Source: Glycomyces lechevalierae
GTDB taxonomy: Bacteria; Actinomycetota; Actinomycetes; Mycobacteriales; Micromonosporaceae
DNA length: 64,000 bases
Direction: 5' to 3'
Assembly (NCBI RefSeq): GCF_027622945.1
Contig: NZ_JAPZVQ010000003.1
Coordinates: 40,176-104,175 of the forward strand
The position numbers were made by a program, and so were the translations under genes. The notes under the pieces are model-generated. The model ran no database searches and was not told the DNA's origin. It saw nothing but the letters and a program-made list of their open reading frames with translations. Within the stretch, counting starts at the first letter, position 1; each line of letters opens with the position of its first letter. Of the stretch, positions 9,064-15,939 are shown one piece after another.

Positions 9064-9081
9064 TAGGCAAGGCTAACCTAT
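9064..9081 (-). promoter_or_regulatory. Iron box (DtxR/IdeR-type operator)
   Basis: Read on the minus strand the site is ATAGGTTAGCCTTGCCTA, close to the DtxR/IdeR consensus TTAGGTTAGSCTAACCTAA. It lies 1 nt upstream of the ATPase start codon and its TAGGTT could itself be the -10 hexamer. An iron-loaded repressor here would shut off the siderophore operon. The repressor gene is not in this window. Confidence 0.8.
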
Positions 9082-9313
9082 CTTTCGCCGTGACGCATCT
9101 CGGCAGGTCAAGCCTTCTGCAAGCGTTCTTTATGAGCAATGAGTCCCATTCGCGCCCAAACGTTCTCCTCCAAGTGAGCAATCGGATACCACGCGTAAGA
9201 GTGAATTCCGGCGCGGCGCTCTGGACTTGGCGGTGCCGGGTGGGGTCGACTGGTCCTAGGCGTCAGCCGGCCGATGCACCCCGTGTCGGCCCGGCGCGCC
9301 AGAGAGGACCAAC
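9082..9313. other. Intergenic region with low-GC patch
   Basis: About 230 nt between the divergent siderophore operon and the small HTH gene. Bases 9100-9200 are visibly less GC-rich than the flanks. A short minus-strand frame ending at 9108 has one protein-like end (ARMGLIAHKERLQKA) but no clear start; it may be a remnant and is not called as a gene. Confidence 0.4.
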
Positions 9314-9592
9314 ATGACACCGAATGCGAAGGTGGGGCCTTCGAGTGTCGTCATCGACGAGATCTGGACCGTCGAGCGAGTCAAGTCGCTCGGCGTGATG
9401 ACGAATGTCGAGACGGCCGCGCAGATCCTCGGGATCGGCAGGACGGTCGCTTACCGGCTGGCGAAGGACGGACAGTTCCCCGTCCAAGTCCTTCGGATCG
9501 GCCACAGCTACCGGGTTCCGGTGCTGCGGCTGCTCGAACTGCTCGGCGCGCCTGACGCGAGGGCCGAGCGCGACCGGATGCTGATCGACTAG
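9314..9592 (+). CDS. Small helix-turn-helix DNA-binding protein (excisionase/MerR-like)
   Basis: 92 residues. The core TNVETAAQILGIGRTVAYRLAKDGQFPVQVLRIGHSYRVPV is an HTH_17/excisionase-type winged helix: a helix-turn-helix, then R-I-G-x-x-x-R-V-P wing. GAGAGGA precedes the ATG at 9314. Proteins like this act as excisionases in integrative elements or as small regulators; no integrase is visible here, so the gene is either an orphan regulator or an element remnant. A perfect hairpin follows. Confidence 0.75.
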   Translation: MTPNAKVGPSSVVIDEIWTVERVKSLGVMTNVETAAQILGIGRTVAYRLAKDGQFPVQVLRIGHSYRVPVLRLLELLGAPDARAERDRMLID

Positions 9593-9604
9593 CGGACGCG
9601 AAAC

Positions 9605-9640
9605 GGCGGCGCCGCCCCTGGGGAGGAGAGCGGCGCCGCC
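9605..9640. terminator. Bidirectional terminator
   Basis: GGCGGCGCCGC (9605-9615) pairs perfectly with GCGGCGCCGCC (9630-9640) around a 14-nt loop, exactly between the convergent HTH and Smr genes. Confidence 0.7.
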
Positions 9641-9652
9641 GCATCGAAGCAC

Positions 9653-9928
9653 TCAGCGCTTCTTGCGCTTGTCCTTGTGCTGGAAGTGAACGAACAACCG
9701 ACCGAAGTTCTTCGAGTCCTTGTCCACCCGGTGGTACAAGGCCTTGATCTCCTTCTGGTCGAGGAAGCGCAGCACCTTCTTCTTCAACTGCCCCGAGCCC
9801 TTGCCCGGGATGATCTCCACGAGGTCGATCTTCTTCGCGACCGCCTCGTCGATCACGTCCCGCAGCGCCTTCTCGATCTGGTCGCCCTTGTTGAAGATGT
9901 CGTGCAGGTCCAGCACCAGTTTGGCCAT
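9653..9928 (-). CDS. Smr-domain protein (small MutS-related)
   Basis: 91 residues forming one Smr domain: LDLHDIFNKGDQIEKALRD at the N terminus, the loop EIIPGKGSGQLKKKVLRFL near residue 43, and GRLFVHFQ near the end, with a Lys/Arg-rich tail. Smr domains are nicking nucleases or nucleic-acid-binding modules; stand-alone short forms are linked to RNA surveillance. It starts 9 nt after the CDF transporter stop on the same strand, so the two are probably co-transcribed. Confidence 0.85.
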   Translation of the reverse strand: MAKLVLDLHDIFNKGDQIEKALRDVIDEAVAKKIDLVEIIPGKGSGQLKKKVLRFLDQKEIKALYHRVDKDSKNFGRLFVHFQHKDKRKKR

Positions 9929-9937
9929 GATCGAAGC

Positions 9938-10852
9938 CTAAGCGCCCGCGCGCGGGATGTCCGGCTCGATGTAGATGATCTTCGCCTTCGGCACGGCCGC
10001 GCGGATGCGCGCCTCGGTCTCGTCGATCTGCGCCGCGACCTGTTCGCCCGTAGCCGACTCCGCGATCCCGACCTTGGCGGCCACGAGCAGCTCGTCCGGG
10101 CCCACGTGCAGGGTCTTGAGGTGGATGAGGGCGTTGCCCTCGCCGTCGTTGATCGCGGTCTCGATCGCCGCGATGTCCTCGAGCGTCGCCGACTCGCCGA
10201 TGAGCATCGAGCGGATCTCGATGGCCAGCACGATCGCGATGAGCACGAGCAGCACGCCGATGGCCAGCGTGCCGAGCGCGTCGAAGAGCGTGTCCCCGGT
10301 GATCCACGAGAGGCCCACACCGAGCAGCGCCAGCACCAGGCCGACGAGCGCGCCGATGTCCTCGAGGAGGATCACGGGCAGCTCGGGCGAGCGCGAGCCC
10401 TTGATGAACTGCGCCCACGACTGCTTCCCGCGGACGACGTTCGACTCCTTCACGGCCGTGCGCAGCGAGAACGACTCCAACGTGATCGCCACCAGCAGCA
10501 CCCCCACCGCGACCAGCGGGAACTCCAGCTCACCGTGATGCGAGAGCTTGTGGTAGCCCTCGTACAGCGCGTACACGCCGCCGATCGAGAACAGCACGAT
10601 CGAGACGATGAACGCGTAGATGTACCGCTCCCGGCCGTACCCGAACGGGTGCGCCGGGCTCGCGGCCTTCCGCGAGGCCTTGCCGCCGATCAGGAGGAGC
10701 ACCTGGTTGGCCGCGTCGGCCACCGAGTGCACGCCTTCGGCCAGCATCGACGCCGACCCCGTGATCGCCGCCGCGATGAACTTGCTCACCGCGATGCCGG
10801 TGTTCGCCGCTAGCGCCGCGACGATCGCCTTGGTGCCGCCTTCTGCTGACAT
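9938..10852 (-). CDS. Cation diffusion facilitator family transporter (SLC30A9/ZnT9-like)
   Basis: 304 residues, about six membrane helices and a C-terminal ferredoxin-like dimer domain (from about residue 215). TM2 carries the metal pair in EGVHSVADAANQ (HxxxD). TM5 reads ILLEDIGALVGL instead of the usual HxxxD, which matches the SLC30A9 branch, as does SWITGDTLFDALGTLAIG. It probably exports Zn2+ or a related divalent cation. The ATG at 10852 is chosen because homology starts at SAEGGTKAIVAALAAN and a GGAAGGA lies upstream. Confidence 0.9.
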   Translation of the reverse strand: MSAEGGTKAIVAALAANTGIAVSKFIAAAITGSASMLAEGVHSVADAANQVLLLIGGKASRKAASPAHPFGYGRERYIYAFIVSIVLFSIGGVYALYEGYHKLSHHGELEFPLVAVGVLLVAITLESFSLRTAVKESNVVRGKQSWAQFIKGSRSPELPVILLEDIGALVGLVLALLGVGLSWITGDTLFDALGTLAIGVLLVLIAIVLAIEIRSMLIGESATLEDIAAIETAINDGEGNALIHLKTLHVGPDELLVAAKVGIAESATGEQVAAQIDETEARIRAAVPKAKIIYIEPDIPRAGA

Positions 10853-10877
10853 CTGCTCGCCATTCCTTCCGTATGTG

Positions 10878-10890
10878 TGCGTGACACGCA
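10878..10890. promoter_or_regulatory. Palindrome upstream of the CDF transporter
   Basis: TGCGTG-A-CACGCA is a perfect 6-1-6 palindrome 26 nt upstream of the transporter start. It could be a metal-sensor operator; no regulator is identified. Confidence 0.3.
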
Positions 10891-10906
10891 GAAAGGAGTC
10901 TGTCAT

Positions 10907-11238
10907 GGCCCCGCCACACCTGAAGCGACCAGTCCCTGGGCGTCCCGCCAGGTGCGCGAGTGGCGGATGCGACGGATTTCACCATTCCGCATCGGCCCCG
11001 GCAGCGCTACCCTGGAGGACAGGCGACGCCCCAGAAGTACCACGTGCATCTGGCCAGGGCATACGCTCGTACACCGCCAAGGAAGGTCTCCTTCCGGCCG
11101 AACGCCTCCTCACGAGGCCCGCAGCCCCTGTACGAGCAGTGCCCGTGTCACCGAGCGCGGACCGAGTGGTGGACCGGTTCCGGCAAAGAGTCCCAGGACT
11201 CCGACCCGAACCGAACCGCCGCGAAAGGCTCAGACGCC
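10907..11238. other. Long leader/intergenic region before the MFS gene
   Basis: About 330 nt between the CDF gene and the MFS start. A hairpin GGAAGG-TCT-CCTTCC occupies 11081-11095. A reading frame with a good ribosome site (GAAAGGAG, ATG at 10905) runs into the MFS gene in another frame, but its composition is not protein-like. The region may be a regulated leader; no known riboswitch was recognised. Confidence 0.4.
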
Positions 11239-12462
11239 GTGACGACCCTCGACGACCGCCCCACCTCCACCGTCAAAGCGACCACCGCTGTCGCCGCGCC
11301 TGAACGCGCCACGCTCAAGCAGTGGCTCGCCGTCGCCGCCGTCGCCCTCGGCGTCTTCGTCGTCATGACCTCCGAAGTCCTCCCGGTCGGCCTCCTCACC
11401 CCCATCAGCGGCGAGCTCGGCGTCAGCGCCGGCACCGCCGGCCTCATGGTCACCGTGCCCGGCCTCGTCGCGGCCGTCGCCGCCCCGCTCAGCATCGTCT
11501 TCACCCGCCGCCTCGACCGCCGCCTCGTCCTCATCGGCCTGGCCGTGCTCGTCGCCGGCGCGAACGTGGGCGCCGCGCTGGCCTCCGGTTTCGAACTGCT
11601 CCTCGCGGCCCGAGTCCTCGTCGGCCTCTCCATCGGCGCGTTCTGGGCCGTCGCGGGCGGCATCGCGCTGCGCCTCGTCCCCGTCCGTGACGTGCCGCGC
11701 GCGACCGCCGCGGTCTACGGCGGCATCGGCGCGGCCACGGTGCTCGGCGTCCCGGCCGGCACCCTCATCGGCGACCACTTCGGCTGGCGCGCAGCGCTGT
11801 GGACCCTCGCCGGGCTCGCGATCGTCGCGATGACCGCGATCGCGATCCTCGTGCCGAAGCTCCCGTCGAACACGACGGTCTCCTTCGCCTCGCTGCCGAA
11901 ACTGGTGCGCGCCAACAAGGGCGTGCGCGTCGGCCTGGCCCTGACCTTCTTCATCGTCACGGGCCACTTCATCGCCTACACGTTCATCAGCCCGATCCTC
12001 CAGGCCAACGGCATCGCCGCCGGCCAGGTCAGCGGCCTCCTCCTCGCCTTCGGCGCGGCGGCCCTCATCGCCACCGTCGCCTCGGGTTCGCTCATCGGCA
12101 CGCGGCTGCGCGGGACCCTCGCGGTCCTCGGCGTCGCGATGGCGCTCGGCATGGCGCTCATGGCGTTCGCGGTCGGCGACCTCTTCTCGGCCACGGCCGT
12201 GCTCCTCCTCTGGGGCATCGGCTACGGCCTGGTCTCGCCGGTCCTTCAGACCTGGTACATGAACTCGGTCGAGCCCGGCGAGGTCGAGATCGCGACCTCC
12301 CTGAACACGGTCATGTTCAACCTCTCCATCGCCGTCGGCTCCTTCGCGGGCGGCTACGTCGTCGATGCCACCGCCCCCAGCGGCGTCCTCTGGATCGGCG
12401 CCGTCCTCCTCATCCCGGTCGTCCTGATCGCGATCCGGGCCCGCAAGCGCGCCGACGCCTGA
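11239..12462 (+). CDS. MFS transporter, 12-TM efflux type
   Basis: 407 residues with about 12 hydrophobic helices and the MFS motif regions, including FTRRLDRR in the first cytoplasmic loop and the TM4 block LVGLSIGAFWAVAGGIALRLVP typical of AraJ/PbuE/SotB-like exporters. Probable role is proton-driven efflux of a small metabolite, sugar or drug. The frame is open for 93 codons upstream but those are Arg/Pro/Ser-rich and non-homologous; GTG at 11239 with GAAAGG about 10 nt upstream is taken as the start. Confidence 0.88.
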   Translation: MTTLDDRPTSTVKATTAVAAPERATLKQWLAVAAVALGVFVVMTSEVLPVGLLTPISGELGVSAGTAGLMVTVPGLVAAVAAPLSIVFTRRLDRRLVLIGLAVLVAGANVGAALASGFELLLAARVLVGLSIGAFWAVAGGIALRLVPVRDVPRATAAVYGGIGAATVLGVPAGTLIGDHFGWRAALWTLAGLAIVAMTAIAILVPKLPSNTTVSFASLPKLVRANKGVRVGLALTFFIVTGHFIAYTFISPILQANGIAAGQVSGLLLAFGAAALIATVASGSLIGTRLRGTLAVLGVAMALGMALMAFAVGDLFSATAVLLLWGIGYGLVSPVLQTWYMNSVEPGEVEIATSLNTVMFNLSIAVGSFAGGYVVDATAPSGVLWIGAVLLIPVVLIAIRARKRADA

Positions 12463-12466
12463 CCGC

Positions 12467-12486
12467 CGGGCCCCACGGGCGGCCCG
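12467..12486 (+). terminator. Short terminator-like hairpin after the MFS gene
   Basis: CGGGCC (12467-12472) pairs with GGCCCG (12481-12486) just after the MFS stop. No T run follows, so support is moderate. Confidence 0.35.
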
Positions 12487-12513
12487 CATAGGAGAGACTG
12501 GAAGGCCCCGTAC

Positions 12514-12701
12514 CTAAGAACGGACCTTGTTGTCACTGGCGGCGGATTCGCCCGCGTTGACGTCGGTGCCTCCCTGGATGACCAGGATCGTCTGCCAGGT
12601 CAGGGAGACCAGGACGATCGCGAAGAGCGCTCCGTACCAGAGGCGGCGTGCCTGCAGGCGCTGCGCGGACTCGCGGGGATCGGGTGCCTTTCGTCGTTCA
12701 T
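12514..12701 (-). pseudogene. Small single-pass membrane protein with an apparent one-base frameshift
   Basis: Downstream of the AraC gene, a minus-strand frame ending at 12514 reads RLQARRLWYGALFAIVLVSL then TWQTILVIQGG and a polar tail: basic residues, one clear membrane helix, short exterior. It has no in-frame start. The ATG at 12701 is in another frame; adding one A to the AAA run at 12689-12691 joins the two into a continuous 62-residue protein beginning MNDEKAPDPRESAQ. Either the assembly lost a base in the homopolymer or the gene is genuinely broken. Function unknown. Confidence 0.5.
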
Positions 12702-12751
12702 GATTTGACGGCGAAACGATACCTGGATATATCGGGCAAGTAGGGCACTGG

Positions 12752-13717
12752 TCAGGCGGGCACGGGTTCCCTTTGGAACGCCGGCACCGCCGGTTCGCAC
12801 ACCGGCGCCTGCTTGCGGAAGCGGCCCGGGGGTTGGCCGAAGTCGCGTTTGAAGGCGGCCGCGAAGGCGAATTCGGAGGCGTAGCCGACCTGGCGGGCGA
12901 CCGCGGACAGGGGTGCGTCGGTGTCGGCGAGGAGGCGGGCGGCCAGGGTGAGGCGCCAGAACGTCAAGTAGCCCAAGGGAGGCTGGCCCACGAGTTCCGT
13001 GAAGCGCCGCGAGAACGCCGAGCGCGAGAGGCCGGCGACCTCGCCGAGGGAGCTCACCGTCCACTGCCGGGACGGTTCCGCGTGGATCGCCTGGAGCGCC
13101 GCCCCGATCGGGCGGTCCGCGAGCGCGGCCGCCCAGCCGTCGAAGCCGCAGTGCCGCGTGTCGCCTTCGAGCATGGCGCGCAGGAGGTACATCAGGACGG
13201 CGTCGAGGAGGGCCGGGACGAGGGTGTCGCCGCCGCCGCGTTCGGAGCGGAGTTCGTTCTCGAGCATGGCGATCGCGCCCGCGAGTTCGGGCCGGGCCGC
13301 GGGGTCGTTGGGGATGCGGGTGAAGTCGGGCATGGCGGCGAGCAGCGGGTGGGTGCGGCCGGGCGCCATTTCGTAAGCGAGGCAGACGAAGACGTGCGTC
13401 GCGGCCGGATCCTCGGGGGAGCGGATGATGAGCCCGGCGGGCGCCTCGCCCTCGCATTCGGTCACCTCCCGCGGTTCGAGCGTGTCGGAGACGACGGTGT
13501 GGGCGCTGCCGCGCGGCACGACGAGCACGTCGCCCTCGCCGACCTCGATGACCTTGCCGTCCGCGGTGGTCACCAAGGCGTTGCCGCGCACCATGATCTG
13601 CACGCCGAACCCGTTCGGGCTGCGGCGCCGCAGCCCGAACGGCGCGGTGACGTTGAGCCGGACCGCGAAGGGCCTGCCGGTCCGCAGCGCGGCCAGAACA
13701 TCGCTGAGCACATCCAT
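12752..13717 (-). CDS. AraC-family transcriptional regulator with cupin sensor domain
   Basis: 321 residues: an N-terminal cupin_6 domain (about 1-190) with ALVTTADGKVIEVGEGDVLVVPRGSAHTV, and a C-terminal AraC HTH pair (about 205-305) with WTVSSLGEVAGLSRSAFSRRF and SAVARQVGYASEFAFAAAFKRDFGQPPGRFR. It is divergent from the DUF6069 membrane-protein gene, a common arrangement in which the regulator controls its neighbour. The start is leaderless: TAGGGT ends 6 nt before the ATG. Confidence 0.92.
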   Translation of the reverse strand: MDVLSDVLAALRTGRPFAVRLNVTAPFGLRRRSPNGFGVQIMVRGNALVTTADGKVIEVGEGDVLVVPRGSAHTVVSDTLEPREVTECEGEAPAGLIIRSPEDPAATHVFVCLAYEMAPGRTHPLLAAMPDFTRIPNDPAARPELAGAIAMLENELRSERGGGDTLVPALLDAVLMYLLRAMLEGDTRHCGFDGWAAALADRPIGAALQAIHAEPSRQWTVSSLGEVAGLSRSAFSRRFTELVGQPPLGYLTFWRLTLAARLLADTDAPLSAVARQVGYASEFAFAAAFKRDFGQPPGRFRKQAPVCEPAVPAFQREPVPA

Positions 13718-13723
13718 GCGGCA

Positions 13724-13729
13724 ACCCTA
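13724..13729 (-). promoter_or_regulatory. -10 element of a leaderless promoter (AraC gene)
   Basis: TAGGGT on the minus strand, separated by 6 nt from the ATG at 13717. The stretch TAGGGTTGCCGCATG closely resembles TAGGGTTCCGGCATG in front of the GNAT gene at 21886. Confidence 0.5.
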
Positions 13730-13868
13730 GCCAGCGCAAGCGCCGTTGAGCAGGCCCGAGGACGATCGCGTATGAACCGAGGACGCTCACTGATGGGCGC
13801 TTCCGGACGCTGCCCATACCTTCGAAGACGTTCCCCCGAAACGAAACTCAAGGCAGTGGAGTCAAGAA

Positions 13869-14285
13869 ATGTCTCAATTGGATGAACGGGTGGCCGCCCC
13901 GGCCTGGCGCGCCCGCCTGATCGCCCTCGGCGTCGCGCTCGCCGCGACCATGCTCGCATGGGTCGTCGCCGACCTCGCCGGCGTCGAACTGCGCGCCAGT
14001 CAACCCGGCCAGGACGCCGTCCCGATCGGCCTCGTCAACGTCGCCGCCTCGGTCGTGCTCTTCGGCGGCCTCGGCTGGCTCGCCCGCGTGATCCTCGACC
14101 GGTTCGCGAAGCGCCGCGCGGTCCTGATCTGGCGCATCGGCGCCGGCGCCGTGTTCCTCCTCGAGGTCTTCCCGGTGATCCTCACCGAAGCGACCGTCGG
14201 CACCAAGGTCTTCCTCGCGATCCTCCACGTGATCGTCGCCGTCGTCCTCATCCCGGTCCTCGGCAGGCGCCTGCCCGAAGCCTGA
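13869..14285 (+). CDS. DUF6069-type four-helix membrane protein
   Basis: 138 residues with four hydrophobic segments (about 17-37, 57-80, 88-107, 112-131). WRARLIALGVALAATMLAWVVADLAGVELR and LVNVAASVVLFGGLGWLARVILDR fit the actinobacterial DUF6069 family of unknown function. GGAG precedes the ATG at 13869. The gene is divergent from the AraC regulator and probably its target; a strong terminator follows immediately. Confidence 0.8.
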   Translation: MSQLDERVAAPAWRARLIALGVALAATMLAWVVADLAGVELRASQPGQDAVPIGLVNVAASVVLFGGLGWLARVILDRFAKRRAVLIWRIGAGAVFLLEVFPVILTEATVGTKVFLAILHVIVAVVLIPVLGRRLPEA

Positions 14286-14297
14286 TGCGGCGCAGAG

Positions 14298-14333
14298 CGA
14301 ACGCCTCCCGCAAACACTCGCGGGAGGCGTTCG
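14298..14333. terminator. Strong bidirectional terminator
   Basis: CGAACGCCTCCCGC (14298-14311) pairs perfectly with GCGGGAGGCGTTCG (14320-14333) around an 8-nt loop, between the convergent DUF6069 and VOC genes. Confidence 0.8.
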
Positions 14334-14336
14334 TGC

Positions 14337-15095
14337 TCACGTGATCGGATGCAGATCGACCTCCGGGTCCCGCCCGGTGATGCAGTACTCGAGCCCGCCC
14401 GGATCGCGCATGACCTGCCACTGGTGGTGCCGCCGCACCGCCTCGGCCCCGAGCCCGACGTGCCGCTCGGTCTCCGCCTCGATGTCGCTGCACGCCAGGT
14501 CCATGTGCGCGGTCGCGGTCTGCCCGCGCTCGGCGAGGTCCAAGCGCTGCAACAGGAACTGGAGCGGGAGCTCCGGCGGCGGCAGGAGCCGCCGGAACTC
14601 CCGAGTATCGGTCACGGTCTGCCGCCAGGCCGTGAGGGTCTGCCAGAATGCCAGCTCGTGGTCGAAGGCCTGCGGCGGCACGTCCAGGCACACCTGGTCG
14701 GCGCGGCTGCGCTGCCCGCCGGGCCACTCGACCGCGGGCGGCACGACCGCCTCGCAGTGGTGCCGCACCAGGCAGAACGCGAAACCGCCGGGGGAGCGGA
14801 GCACGACGAGCCCGGGTTCCCGGTGCACCACGCTCGCCCCGAGCCCTTCCGCCCGCTCGGCCTCCGCCTCCACGTCGTCCACATGCAGGTCGAGGTGGTT
14901 GCCGCCCTTGCCCTCCCGGATCCGCTGCACCCGCAGGTACGCGTCGCCCGCAGCCGGCATGAGGGTCGCGAATTCGCCGTCGGGGCCCCGCCGCTCCGAC
15001 ATCGTCGAGTCGGTCACCTTGAGCCAGAACGAGATACCGCTCTCGAATTCGTCAGCGGGGTAGTCCCAGAACGCGGTGGTCCATCGAATCGCCAT
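14337..15095 (-). CDS. VOC-family protein with two glyoxalase-like domains
   Basis: 252 residues made of two tandem VOC (glyoxalase_6) modules, about 1-120 and 125-250. Each has the beta-alpha-beta-beta-beta pattern: GNHLDLHVDDVEAEAERAEGLGA and SPGGFAFCLVR in the first, AHMDLACSDIEAETERHVGLGA and DPGGLEYCITGR in the second. Such proteins are metal-dependent lyases, dioxygenases or resistance proteins; the substrate is unknown. The start is leaderless with TAGAAT 6 nt upstream. Confidence 0.85.
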   Translation of the reverse strand: MAIRWTTAFWDYPADEFESGISFWLKVTDSTMSERRGPDGEFATLMPAAGDAYLRVQRIREGKGGNHLDLHVDDVEAEAERAEGLGASVVHREPGLVVLRSPGGFAFCLVRHHCEAVVPPAVEWPGGQRSRADQVCLDVPPQAFDHELAFWQTLTAWRQTVTDTREFRRLLPPPELPLQFLLQRLDLAERGQTATAHMDLACSDIEAETERHVGLGAEAVRRHHQWQVMRDPGGLEYCITGRDPEVDLHPIT

Positions 15096-15101
15096 CCCCG
15101 C

Positions 15102-15107
15102 ATTCTA
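15102..15107 (-). promoter_or_regulatory. -10 element of a leaderless promoter (VOC gene)
   Basis: TAGAAT on the minus strand ends 6 nt before the ATG at 15095. Confidence 0.5.
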
Positions 15108-15129
15108 AAGACCGCGAGCGGACCTCACC

Positions 15130-15173
15130 CGAGTTTCAGGCGAAGACCGCCCCCGGCCGAGACCCGAAACTCG
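15130..15173. promoter_or_regulatory. Inverted repeat between divergent genes
   Basis: CGAGTTTC (15130-15137) and GAAACTCG (15166-15173) flank 28 nt in the intergenic space between the VOC and nucleotidyltransferase genes. It may be a paired operator half-site or a hairpin; no regulator is proposed. Confidence 0.3.
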
Positions 15174-15198
15174 CTTTCCTCGCACCCCGAACGGCTGC

Positions 15199-15204
15199 TA
15201 GACA
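15199..15204 (+). promoter_or_regulatory. -10 element of a leaderless promoter (nucleotidyltransferase gene)
   Basis: TAGACA ends 6 nt before the ATG at 15211. Confidence 0.45.
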
Positions 15205-15210
15205 ACGACG

Positions 15211-15939
15211 ATGACCGAAACGCTGACTTACGACGCCGTCGTCCGCCTCGCCGAAGCCGACCCGGCCGTGGTGGGGCTCTTCCTCATCGGCTCGCAGTCC
15301 ATGGACGGCTTGACCACCGACCTCTCCGACTACGACCTCTTCGTCATCACCGGCGCGGCCACAGCGAGCGGACTCGAACGCCACCACGGGATGCGCTCCC
15401 CCATGCTCGACCTGAACGTGCTGCCCCTCGACGACCTCTTGGGCGATGTCGTGCCCGAGTACGTGCGATACGCCTTCGCCCGCAGCCGCGTCGTCCTCGA
15501 CCGCACGGACGGCCGCATGACCGCGTTCCTCGAGTCGAAGCGTCGTCTCGACCCGCAGCGGGCCTTCGATCAGGCCGCCGAGGTCCTTGACGCGTACGCG
15601 AACTCGATGTTCCGGTCCATGAAGAACCTGCGCGACGGCCGCGCCCTCGCGGGCCACCTCGACGCGGCCGACAGCGTCGGCTACCTCCTGGAACTGCTCT
15701 TCACCCTCGACGGCCGCCCCCGCCCGTACAACAAATGCCTGGAATGGGAACTCGAGCACCACCCGCTCCCCGGCTGGGACACCGCGACCCTGCTCGACAC
15801 ACTCGGCCGCATCACCGCGACCGCCGACGCGGATCTGCAGCGCCGCCTCTTCGCCGAGGTGGAACCCAAGGCCCGCAAGGCGGGACACGGCAAGACCCTC
15901 GACGATTGGGGCGACGACCTCGCCCTCATGCGCCCCTGA
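15211..15939 (+). CDS. Nucleotidyltransferase-domain protein
   Basis: 242 residues. The N terminus carries a Pol-beta-type nucleotidyltransferase core: LIGSQSMDG (a GS motif) followed by DLSDYDLFVI, whose two aspartates are the expected metal ligands, with a third acidic position in LDLNVLPLDD. The C-terminal half is helical, with NKCLEWELEHH near residue 173. Relatives modify antibiotics, proteins or small molecules with a nucleotide; the substrate is unknown. The stop codon TGA is directly followed by the convergent LtrA stop (TGATCA), with no spacer. Confidence 0.78.
   Translation: MTETLTYDAVVRLAEADPAVVGLFLIGSQSMDGLTTDLSDYDLFVITGAATASGLERHHGMRSPMLDLNVLPLDDLLGDVVPEYVRYAFARSRVVLDRTDGRMTAFLESKRRLDPQRAFDQAAEVLDAYANSMFRSMKNLRDGRALAGHLDAADSVGYLLELLFTLDGRPRPYNKCLEWELEHHPLPGWDTATLLDTLGRITATADADLQRRLFAEVEPKARKAGHGKTLDDWGDDLALMRP

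Noticed and set aside
10905..11303. A 132-codon frame with a good ribosome site before the MFS gene
   Set aside because: Arg/Pro/Ser-rich composition with no homology and overlap into the MFS gene in another frame; treated as leader DNA.
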